NCBI GenBank assembly: GCA_001465935.1
Contig: LNKV01000038.1
Coordinates: 8,176 to 72,175 of the forward strand
Direction of reading: 5' to 3'
Source of the DNA: Clarireedia homoeocarpa
Taxonomy: Eukaryota > Ascomycota > Leotiomycetes > Helotiales > Rutstroemiaceae
DNA: 64,000 bases
A program made the position numbers and the translations under genes. This document shows positions 31,755 through 42,070 of the stretch, piece after piece. The notes beneath the pieces are model-generated. The model was not told where the DNA came from. It searched no databases and was given only the letters and a program-made list of their open reading frames with translations. Positions within the stretch are counted from its first letter, which is position 1. Every line of letters starts with the position of its first letter.

Positions 31755-32517
31755 GGCGTGTATCAATGCCGATTTCAAGTTGCGTCAGATTGAAAGAGGA
31801 TGTCGACCAAAAGATATTTGATATACCCAAGATGCAGGTCGAGAGCCTTGATCGAAGTCAAGTCGAATCTGTGCATCGTGCTGGCTTAAGTACTAGCCAA
31901 GGGCGCCACCTGGAAAGGTAGAATCAACGCTTTCCAAGGTTCATTTTCCCATGATAATCACATCGCAATGTAGATAGTGGATGCAGAGTGCCCCAAGAAC
32001 CCTGCAATCGAATCGAATTCAACGCCAAACCCCAGGCTGAAGACGCCTAGTCCACTTGCAATCGGACCCTTTGCGCTCGAGAACAATCCGAGTGGGGGCA
32101 TCAACAGGCCATCAACAGGCCATCTTCCAAACAGGAAAAGGGCTGCACCGTATCTATAATCTATACGCGTATTTATAGACGTACAAGTACGAAGTGCGAC
32201 GTTTGCGAAAACCCCAATTTATTTGTCTTGCTTAATTGTAAACATAAGGAAAATGCTTGGGTCTCTAAATAAGTTACTCTGGGTTATCAGGTGTGTTTTT
32301 GTTTTTACTCATAGAAATATGAGAACTGCGACTCAAGAAGCACCCAGAAGCTAGTTGCGACTCAGCCCGCCAACAAGAAAACTTGGGCTCAAAACTTTTC
32401 TCCCATTCGCTTGGCGATCTCTTCATTTTTCTCTACGCAGCGCAAACTACAACGCAACAGTGACGTTCGCCGTGCGTGCACTTCGGGTTTCGCATAGTTC
32501 CTTGCATTCCATTCATC
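31755..32517. promoter_or_regulatory. Shared upstream region of the DUF2985 gene (-) and SEN15 (+)
   Basis: A 763-bp divergent promoter region. It contains a short duplication (CATCAACAGGC at about 32099 and 32110). No gene is visible. Confidence 0.45.
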
Positions 32518-33081
32518 ATGCCTTCCGCTGATCCAATACTCCCACCTTCGTCCGCACTACAACGTATCCTCGATTCTCAAATATCAGACTCTTCCAAATC
32601 CGTCCATGAAGCCTACCTCCAGCATCTAGCAGCAGTCGTCCTCCATAACCTGCAGTATCAGCATGATTGGACCTCGTTGACGATCCACACACATTCTACG
32701 CTAACGAACCTGCCTCTTCCTCGACCTGTTGTCTCTGGTCTGCCACCCAAAAGAGCCTATATACATCCGGATGAGCAAGTCGAGATATTGAAGGCTGAGC
32801 ACAATACCGGAGAGTCAATAGCGCAGCTTCCAGAGCGGGAATGGATTCTCCCAACCCATCTTGAAGAGAAATGGAGTCTTGCCCAATTTTCTTCTATTTT
32901 TGATGCGCTGGAAACGGTTCCCTCTGGTGAAGGAGTAGAGGAGATGGACGAAAGTGCTGTAGGAGCGCGATGGCAGGGAAAGAATAGACAAAAGAGGATT
33001 CTACTTGCTACACTTCATGATGATAGCACGGTTGTTTACTATATCATGCATGATGGAATTGTCAAGCCGCGACAAAATTGA
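32518..33081 (+). CDS. SEN15: tRNA-splicing endonuclease subunit SEN15
   Basis: A single-exon gene of 187 residues. The open frame starts at GTG in 32476, but the first ATG is 32518 and lies in a suitable context (ATCATGCC). The C-terminal half is the conserved Sen15 fold: REWILPTHLEEKWSLAQF, then KRILLATLHDDSTVVYYIMHDG and the ending VKPRQN. Sen15 is a non-catalytic structural subunit that pairs with Sen34 in the heterotetramer that removes introns from pre-tRNA. No catalytic triad is expected or seen. It is the second gene in this window that serves tRNA production, besides TFC4, but the two are far apart. Confidence 0.88.
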   Translation: MPSADPILPPSSALQRILDSQISDSSKSVHEAYLQHLAAVVLHNLQYQHDWTSLTIHTHSTLTNLPLPRPVVSGLPPKRAYIHPDEQVEILKAEHNTGESIAQLPEREWILPTHLEEKWSLAQFSSIFDALETVPSGEGVEEMDESAVGARWQGKNRQKRILLATLHDDSTVVYYIMHDGIVKPRQN

Positions 33082-34306
33082 AACATACCGAATATTGGAC
33101 CTTGTCGACGAACTAATAAGATATCCCCATCTCTGTTTACACTTCGACCAACAGATGACCTTGGAGCAGTCTCTAATGATGAGGGTACAACCCGCTGCTC
33201 CCATTTGTGATGCGCACAGAGAGTGGTCTTGGTTCTGGAAGATGATTCTGAACAGAAGAACCCACAGCCTCCGAGTGCTGGGTGGATGAGTTGGGCATGG
33301 TCGTTTCAAGGTAAGGGCTATATTCCTAAATCACAATCAGAGGAGCATATAAGTCTTGTAGTCAATATAGCTTGTGCTTTGGGAAGCTACATGGTTTCCT
33401 TCCTATGTTTTGCTACAATCTCTACTCAGGAAACGTCAACATCAAGGACATTTGAACGTATTTGTTACTTCTATGTATGTGAGAGCGAATATGAGATTTC
33501 CCAGGAGGAGGAGGAGGATGTTCAAAATGTTAAAGCACAGCCTTCCGATCTGAGCCATACGGAAAACCTCTCCACCGTTGGTGAAACCCCTGGAAGGATT
33601 CCTTGGGTCTCATTGGTAACAAGCACGGAACGCTTGATTGGAGCTTCTAGTGATGGTCATATCTCGAGCTTAGAAAAGCTGAGTATACGCTCGAGTGTAT
33701 CATATCCCTACCTTGAGTGATCATATCGACAGAAGTCTCTAAAAATTAGAAAGCAAGCTCAAAAGCACCAAGAAATCCAGCTTGCTTGCCAGGCCATACA
33801 TTGTGTTTACAACTTTGTCACGACTAATTGTGGTGAAGGAACGTCAAAATCAACCATTCCTAAGCGCTCAATTATAAAAAGTCGAGTAGTGAAGTATATT
33901 GATATATTCTGTGCAGCTGATTGCATCATGTATGTCTGAACTGTATGTATGAAGTTCAAAGAACGAAACCCACACTCATCATCGCATGAAATCCCAACCT
34001 AACCTAGTTGACCCGAAGAGACCCTCAAACCATATTCCTCCAAAAAGCACCTTTAGACACCTCATCTCCAATATCGCTAAACTCCGAGCAAGAATGGAAA
34101 GAACAATCTGTCTCAAGAAATTCCCCAATGCTGAATCCCAAATACTCCATCCCATGTAGCATTCTCATAAATCCCAATCTCCGACTCCTCTCAAACCACA
34201 AGGTAACATCATACAGACAGATGGATGCATGCTCAATATCGACCATCAATGTCTCAATCTCTCTTCCCATCATCAATCCTTCTTCCCTTGGACCCATGCA
34301 GCTGTC
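33082..34306. other. Intergenic between convergent SEN15 and the Yippee gene
   Basis: A plus-strand ORF at 33223-33720 (165 residues) is the longest open stretch. Its protein has no domain, an odd mixture of acidic and hydrophobic runs, and no clear start context, so I leave it uncalled. A minus-strand open stretch at 34025-34297 directly follows the Yippee stop (see findings). Confidence 0.4.
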
Positions 34307-34767
34307 TCAAGTAACATTACACAACAACTCCGCCTCCAAAATAAACTTCCCTTCCTTATATTTCTCGCTCGCCTCATACGCCTTATCGTATTTCCAACCC
34401 ACCGTCTCATTACACTGTCTGCAGACAATATCCCTCACCACATGTCTGCCAGTCGTCATATTGCGTTCGGAGGGCTCGCCGGAGTTCACGTTGACGACAT
34501 TGTTGAAAAGGTAAGCTTTGCCGTGCTGGCCGCGGAAATTCTGGAAAACGCGGGGTAGGTTGTTAGAAGGGAGGTAGGTAAGTACGATGGAGGGGACGAA
34601 GGTGTGCGGGGCATTGGGGTGTGATGGGAAGGGAAGAGGACAGTGTAAAAGAACGCGCTGAAGCGTACCCTGCTTATAATATCGTCGTGGTTGGAGAGAT
34701 GGGTTTTGCAATTTTTGCAGCCGTAGATTTTGTGGCTGTCGAGATAAACGTTGTATGCGAGACCCAT
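34307..34767 (-). CDS. Yippee-family zinc-binding protein
   Basis: Two exons, 34767-34669 and 34540-34307, joined in phase 0 across a 128-nt intron, give 110 residues. The two CxxC zinc half-sites are present: CKNC in exon 1 (about residues 17-20) and CRQC in exon 2. Between them lie NFRGQHGKAYLFNNVVNV and the Yippee signature SERNMTTGRHVVRDIVC. The tail NETVGWKYDKAYE fits the family. Yippee proteins share a fold with Mis18 and cereblon; the fungal role is unknown. The stop at 34307 gives a C-terminus slightly longer than usual. Confidence 0.9.
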
Positions 34768-35787
34768 GATGGCTTGCTTGATGCGAGCTCACGCTGTTAG
34801 GCTAGAGCGATGGGATTTTTCCAAAAGAACTTTCTGAAGTGGGTGTAGTGACTTTTTTTCAAGATTATAAAGAGCGTAAAGAAGTGGCCAAAGGAAAGAG
34901 AGATTGGTGGTGGCCAAGTAGAAAGGATTCGGAATAGTTGATGCTGTAGATGAGGTCGCAGATGAGGTCGGAATCGGAGGCAACAGGATCAGGTGGTAGT
35001 GGTAGGTGCTGCGGGCAGAACGGATGGCGCTGTCGAATCCGAGTAAATTCCAGATGAGCTCTGGCTATGAGAAGGAAATAATAACTACCCGAATATGTAA
35101 GTCGAAGAGCCGTAGGTGGTGGTGATTTGAAGATGTGTAGGTTTGGAGTGAAGAATGAGCTTCGGTGAAAGTGTAGGTTGGGCTGGACTTCCCTTTATCT
35201 TATCGGGTGATTGCACAATCGTAGACTCCCGCTTTATCCAAGTAAATAAGCCTTATATTCCTAAGTGAATCCAAGCTTACTTATATAAATGACGACAGCA
35301 ATACCATCATCCCCCGAATCCATATTTGAACGTTCCATTGGTTTTTAAACGTCGCCATCGGCATTCGTGCTTCGATACAGCAAGTCTGTTCGCGGCAGAG
35401 AATATACACACACGAGGTAATAAATATGTCAAGGGAAACATGGCATCTATCCTGTTACATCCAACATTTCACATCAATACCTTTATCGTACGAAATCCTT
35501 GCATTGATATCTAGCAGCTATCGCACTTCCTATTTACTTTCGTCGGATACATACCCAAAAAACCTCGAAGACAACACGAGCTAAATATTCACTATACTCC
35601 CAATCACTTGTCTCCTTACAACTGATAAACCCCCTGGGTGCAGCCCGACATGGAAAAATGTACAAAGAATGAAGTCCAAACCGGCAGGTGGTGAGAGTGA
35701 GGTAGCATTCAATATAAAACAACCGCATTTTCCAACAAGCACTCACTACCTACAATGTCCAGAAGCAGAACAGGTGAGTTGTTGAGA
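34768..35787. other. Intergenic; Yippee promoter and ferric reductase 3' flank
   Basis: A minus-strand ORF at 34983-34789 (64 residues) just upstream of the Yippee gene has no domain and is probably leader sequence. Nothing else is supported in this 1 kb. Confidence 0.45.
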
Positions 35788-37750
35788 CTACCACGAGAAG
35801 GCCTCCTCAACAAAGTCGATGTTTCCGTTGTATTGGTGGTTACGGACTGCGCGTCGGACATCATCACTAAGAGCTCCGCTACCACAAACAGAAACACCCA
35901 TGGCGCCTACTTGATTATCCATCTCAAGTTCTATGAGAGTTTCGATGTTAGGTCTACCGGGGAACATCTGCACAGTGGCGGACGGACTGTGAATCTCCTT
36001 AGTGGATCTTGGCCGACTCACGAAGAGCATGATGCGGAGAACATCACGACGTTTGTCCATGGCTAGGATGGCAGTCATCCAAGGTCGAATCCATTCAAGA
36101 TGCTCAGGGGATTGGATGACCCAAACGAGAACGATCTTTCTTGCCGCCACAGTACCATTGGCATAACCCGCAACGAGATCGCGTACATGTGGAACTTGAT
36201 GTGTGATACCGACACCTCCTGCAAACAACATGACTGTTCCGTAAGAATGCATCATATGCATACCTCCGTATGGTCCTTCGGCGAAGCACTTGGTGAAGAA
36301 TTTTCCGTCTGGCGATGCCTCGGCCTTCCTGTATAGCTTCTCGGTGAACCCGGTTCTGGCTCTGATAACGAAGGACATGTTTGTCTTTTGCATAGCCAAG
36401 ATGTCTTGGCGGTTCATGGCTAGCTTTTCCTCTGTCAAATCCTCTGCCTCCTCGGACCATGCAACCGAGAATGGGTGGGATTGGAAGAGACCAATCGATG
36501 GCATGTAAAGGTAGGCATGCTGACCTGGCTTGAATCGCCACGGTCGTGCCATATCTACAGTGACTCGAACAGCATTTCCTGGCAGGGCCTCGACCAATGT
36601 ACGTGTTCCTCCTTTGCCGAAGTTACGGTAGGCAATTTTCAGGATCCTGGTTGTTCTTTCAAAAAGCCAAATGCCAATGGCACCATAAAGAAGTGAGAGT
36701 TGTGGCAATTCGGCCAACTTCAAGTGGTACCAGATGCCGATAATGACAACAATAACAAGGGCGATGTGGAGGTATTTGAAGGTCTCGTATGCGGCATGGC
36801 GGATAGGTGAGCTTGCTTGGATCATGATAACGATGAAGGCAACAGCAGCCTACACTAGTGAGTACAATCTTGATTAGAAATTAGAAGTCAACTTACGATG
36901 AAACCATACATAATCATAGGACTTCCAGTGATCGAGGCGCCAACCTTGGCCCAACCACCTGTTGAGTAAACGGTGGAAGCAGTCCACGAAGCAACGTGAG
37001 TAATGGCCTGAAGAGCCACGATCCTTCCAGTCCATCTGTGCAAGAGGTTGTAAGTATCAAAAGAGATGTTAAGCCAGTTGATCAGAGGATTGTTTCTAGC
37101 AGCCATAATGAAGAGCGGGATCTGTTGAATGGTTAGCCACGTGACTAGAAGGCCAGGAGAGAAGAACTTACCATATTGACGACAGCGAGAATGCCAGTCC
37201 TGTTCCTGAGCTCTCTAGCGACAGTGGTGAAAGATTGGCTCCAGTCGATGCTAACAACACAGAAGGCAACATTCGTCCCGAAATATGCGAGAAGGAACGC
37301 AAGTTGAAATCTTGTTGGTAGGGTCCCAACATTAATGGCCTTGGTGAGTTGAATTTCCCGGTTGTGTCTCTTTCCGAAGATTGGGGCGTAGAGGATATGC
37401 TTCTTGAACCTCGCATACCCGGCGGAAGGAATAGCGAAGTATCTTTGGGTCTCGTTGTTGAGAGATGCCATATGTCGAACATATTTAACCAATTCATTTC
37501 CACTTCTCCAGAAGAACAACGACACGACGAGGGCGGCAAGAACGATGAAAATGTAGTTGTAGAAATCCTGGTTGAGCGCTGCTGCATTTGCTTGCAAAGC
37601 TTTGGCGGCGGCAGCTGCAGCTCCAGCTGCAACTCCTCCAGACGATGCTCCCGACGATGCTCCCCCACTGCTTGATCCACTTCCAGACTCTGCGCTAGAT
37701 ACCATTTGGGCCATGGCGAGGATTGATATTGAAAGAACCGAAGAAGGCAT
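35788..37750 (-). CDS. Ferric-chelate reductase type flavocytochrome (FRE/NOX superfamily)
   Basis: Three exons: 37750-37172, 37121-36897 and 36849-35788 (introns 50 and 47 nt), giving 621 residues. A signal-like start (SVLSISILAMAQMVSS) is followed by a Gly/Ser/Ala-rich ectodomain. The ferric-reductase membrane core follows, with heme-ligand histidines in NLLHRWTGRIVALQAITHVASW and in YLHIALVIVVIIGIWYHLKL. The FAD-binding part has GQHAYLYMPSIGLFQSHPFSV and the NAD(P)H part has LFAGGVGITH, ending in CGSGALSDDVRRAV. The C-terminal aromatic EEAFSW is typical of FRE/NOX proteins. It moves electrons from NADPH across the plasma membrane to reduce ferric chelates before uptake. Copper reduction is an alternative. 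No permease or multicopper oxidase partner is adjacent. Confidence 0.92.
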
Positions 37751-40700
37751 GGCGAATATGGTGAAGTTCCAGCTAAAGTATTTATCTGTTCTCCAAAAGG
37801 TCGATCTAGTGTTTAGCAGTCCAGTCGGATCTAGGGATATCAAATAGTCTTGTTTGTAGAAAAGAAACAGCTTGCGTCGATTGGGTAGATAGGTGAATGA
37901 ACAATGGAATTTTGTGAATGAACGATGGAATTTTGTGAATGGCCAGCAAAGTGACAAAATTCCGTATGTCTAGAAATGAATTTGAGGGAAAAGAATGTAA
38001 TGGGCAAAAATGACCAAGAGTCGGCGAACTCCAGACGTCGAGTCGAGATGGGCGGAAAAGGGTAAGGAAGGAGAAGGAGAAGAAGGAGTAGGAGTAGTAG
38101 TAGTAGTAGTAGTAGGTCGAAGAAGTATTTGGGAGAGCGCGAAATGAAGGCTAGTCTCAGTCTTAGTGCTCGTGTTTTCCCGCTCTCGCTTCAAGGCGCG
38201 GGGAACGGAAGCAAATAGATGAATCGAAGAGCCGTAGGCGCTTGGGTAACAGTTCAATGTCTCGAAGAACCTCATGTACGAAAATAGGCCGAAATGGAGG
38301 GAGAATGGGGGTAATTGCAAGGAGCGACGGGGAAAATGGAGAAATCTAGAAGAAACCAGACATAAATGAATTGTCCGGGGACGACAAGGGAAAGGTACAA
38401 AACAACCAACTCAAGTGGTTTATTTCTATGGAAGAAGAGTACAACCAAGACGAAAAATGCGCATGTACATGTCCGAGAATCAGGACGTCCAAAGACAAGG
38501 GGAGTCGGATCTGATGGCAGATATATTAAAATTTCCTTCAATTGCCCCCTTGTCAATCGCAGGCCCAGTTAAAAAATTTCCAGTCGAGGGGGGTACACGG
38601 TTGCAGGAGTAATGTATTTGGGGATGTTTAACGTGTAGCCGATGTGTGATTGGTCAGCGAAGGATGGGAGGGGATGAGAGGGGATGAGAGTTGACGGAAT
38701 CGATGAAAGGGATTGGATACTGGCTGGGTAATACTGGCTGAGCAGTACTTGCCTGACTGCTGCGACCGGGAGACCGTGAGACCATGAGGTGAGTACGTAG
38801 ATGGATCGTTTTGTCTCCGGCTGATACATGGTCTTAGCCTTTCCTGAGCCCATCCATCGACGCCAGCTTGGCTGTGCAAGTTCGCCGCTGTATCGTCTCC
38901 GTCATGCTATGATGGCAGCATCTGATGATGGTGAAGGAAATGGAGATAAAGTGGAAGGAAAAGGCGAGCAGAGGTGATCAGGGTGGACAATGGAGGGGGA
39001 ATAGTTCGGTCGATATCACCCAACCGCGCGGGTTGATTGGCTTGATTGATGCTTCAAGATCTCAGCGGTTTGAGTCCAAGCAAGGGATACGTATTCGACT
39101 GTTACGAAGTAGAAGTATTGTGGACTGACAGTCTGTCGCGTGGTTTGCTAGAAATAGCTGGTGGTGACGGCAGTTGGAGCCTATCTACGAAGTGCTATCT
39201 ACTATCTACTTCTTACAGTATTCAGACACTCCAAACGTCGCAAACAATCCAAGCATCTTCCACTCTCTACTTCTTTGGCTGTGACTCTCGGCCATCAATC
39301 CGTAGATGAAGCAACAATGACGAATGCTCGATGAATAAATAGACGGGGTCTATGCAACGCGTTGGTATGTACTGGGCATGCCGGTCGAACGAAATGGCTG
39401 CAGTCGTGAGCCTTTTGGGGCTTTTGAGGCTTATGATAGGTCGGTCTAAGTGCCGGCTGGGGTAGAGTCGTCCTCATATTCAGCCCTTCCTCTTCTTCTT
39501 TGGAAGCTCATAGGTAGCAATGACGGTGGCGACCTTTCATACTGGCCCACTGAGCCAGTGACGGGTGAGAGTAAGCCAAACAAGTTTCCTACGCAATCCA
39601 TAGCGCTCTTTTCTCATTGGGTGTTCTCTGCTCGAGACCTCCACCTCCTTCTCGCATTTGGCATGCAACGATAGATCTCCGATTTTCGAAGGTGGAGATT
39701 TGGGCTGCGCCTGTTGTTTCATCTCACAGCCGACCAATTGACTCTTAAGGCGGGAAGACGGCGAAAAAGCAAAGCTAGACTTCTGTACCTTGCAGACGTG
39801 AGATGTCTAATCATCGGTGCCGAACCAAACATTATGCAGCGCCAAGTGCTGCCGTCAAGGATTTCATTGCGACACTCGACACTCGACACCACCTTGTCTT
39901 CCGGCCAAGGAAGTCAGGGACACATGTGCCGTACAATCTCCCTTTCGGTCTTTCGAGCCGAAGGAGCGAATACCAACTACTGTATACTGGCGCAATCTGG
40001 ATGTGGTTGTTGGTGACGAGAAATTTACCGTGCATAACCTATTCATCACACCAAAGTAGTCTTATCTAATGCTGTCCTGGTGTATGATGTGAACCACCTT
40101 CGGAAATGAAGTATATCTTCATTTGGTTTTCGTCATCAAAAAGTTTCTTCCCTCGGGATGAAGCAGGGAAGCACAGCAGTGTCAAGAAGTAGCATCTGGC
40201 GTTCCCTCTTCCTCCCTGGCCCCCTTAATCGATCCTTTTTGCCCTTTTAATACCCGAACTGAGCCTGCGACCTCACCTGACATCTGTCTCGCTGGGTCTG
40301 AATAATCCCCACGTCCCTTTCGCTGCCCGGGTATATTATCCTCGCGCAGGTATGCTGTGTTCTATGTTTACAGTATTGCACGCCCTCGCATTCGTGTTGC
40401 GTCGCATCACTCCTTTCGTGACTTTCCATACCCAGACCTAGAGCGACCAGCACAGCTGCAGAATTGTCGCCGACTTTCCTCTGAATGTACAACAGTGTTA
40501 CATGGCCGGCTTCAAGCAATCCTTGTGTTCAATGGATAGGGATAACCAGACCATCGTAAAATCCCCTCCTCTGTCATCCTTGCCTCTTCTTTTGCTCTTC
40601 TCCGTCATTTAGTTATCCTTATGCACTCTTCACTCGTACCCTTTACAAAAGATCCTAGGAAACAGGAAGATCCTCGGTAGATACTTGAATGGCTCTAGTC

Positions 40701-42070
40701 CAGCAAACATCGGCTTAATTTGCTCGTGGACCTGTCCGCCCGCCATTGTTTCACCAAGATTAGAAAGAAGAAGAAAAAAGATTGGATTTTTTTATTTGCC
40801 TTGTCCGTGTTATCGCCACGAGATTTTTAATTCCCTCGAACTTTTTTTAATTGATTTCTGGGATTAGCGACGGTGAAACCCAGGGTAAATACTGTAAACC
40901 CTCTTACTTCATGAACGAGACAGGGCCTGGTTCAACCTACGAGTTGAACCTGTATGGTGTGATCGTGACTTGCCACCTCAAGAGCTTTTATTCATATCTT
41001 CTTTTATATATTTTATTCTTTTACATCCAAGGTCTCATCTACGATGTTGTTTTTGTCCTGCATGCACACGCGTCCTGTATTGTTCGTCGGTCACGCATCG
41101 TTTCGTCTCATCATATCCCGTGCTACTCATGCCTGCACAGACTCATAGATGACGACGGGGGCACGGTGGGGTACGCGCAACTTCGTTTATGCGAAACTTC
41201 TCAAGAAATGACAGTCAATACAGGCAAGGCTTCTCTTTGACAGGACCACTCTTCCTTGCTCGGGACAATCTTTTGAAAGATAACCTTCTCGTTACTAGTA
41301 TGGTTGAGTGGATCTATGATGTTACTTTTCGTGCAAGAACAAAGTATAGTGTGCGAGCGCAGTATAATTCCTTATCTATCAGATGGGCATCCAGGCACAG
41401 TAGTCGTAGGTAACAAGCTGTGATGATTGAACTTGCCCGTGAATTACATCAATATCCAAGCGCTACTTGTGGGGGAGCTCCATGCTCGCCAGTAACTGCC
41501 CCGAGTTGAATAAAAGTTTTCGTGTGAGTTCCTTCAAGTCGCAACTTGCGAGTGCTCAAACATGCCAAGGCCGAGAGCAGTTCGCATAGCATATCAGTAA
41601 TGCTGATCAATGACGCGTAAAGATTCCTCGACATCAACCAGCTACAATGCGCTGGGATATTCTTTGGCTAGCAACGAGATCGATTCTGCAGTGTTCTAAA
41701 GCCATGTGCGCCAAGACAACATCCGACGTCGATGCCCTATGCACCTCCTTTACTAGACATACATTGTCGCATCCGCAGCCTTAGAGGTACATTTCGGCAA
41801 CCCTACCCGTTATCTTCTAATCTGATTTTGAAGTGGTAGTACCAATATAGGACGATCGTCAGTGTCATGTTGTGGATGTGAAAACTTATGGCTAAACTTT
41901 CCCTGGTCGCTCACAATGAGTTTGCAAACCTCCCAGCGTTTAGGGGAAGAATAGCTATTACAACAACCTCAACATGGACGCAGCGGCACTTGAGTGAAAC
42001 ATGCTCAATGTGAGGATGGATCTTCGATCGAGGATCACACAGGAGTGACCTTATTTGTGATGCTCAGTCA
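37751..42070. promoter_or_regulatory. 4.3 kb gene-free region upstream of the ferric reductase
   Basis: No gene with a domain or a consistent splice pattern is seen on either strand. There is a GGA/TAG microsatellite at 38066-38116. The stretch 40200-41100 is pyrimidine-rich on the plus strand and contains several small open frames (for example 40912-41240, opening MNETGPGSTY), none recognisable. It may hold a long regulatory region, a non-coding RNA or an unrecognised short gene. Confidence 0.4.
38066..38116. repeat. Purine-rich GAAGGA / TAG microsatellite
   Basis: A run of GGAGAAGGAGAAG followed by about seven TAG/GTA triplets, roughly 320 bp upstream of the ferric reductase start. Confidence 0.8.

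Noticed and set aside
33223..33720. Plus-strand 165-residue ORF after SEN15
   Set aside because: No domain, atypical composition and no splice-consistent start; likely chance.
40912..41240. Plus-strand ORF opening MNETGPGSTY in a pyrimidine-rich stretch
   Set aside because: It is hydrophobic then Cys/His-rich with no recognisable fold; transcript evidence would be needed.
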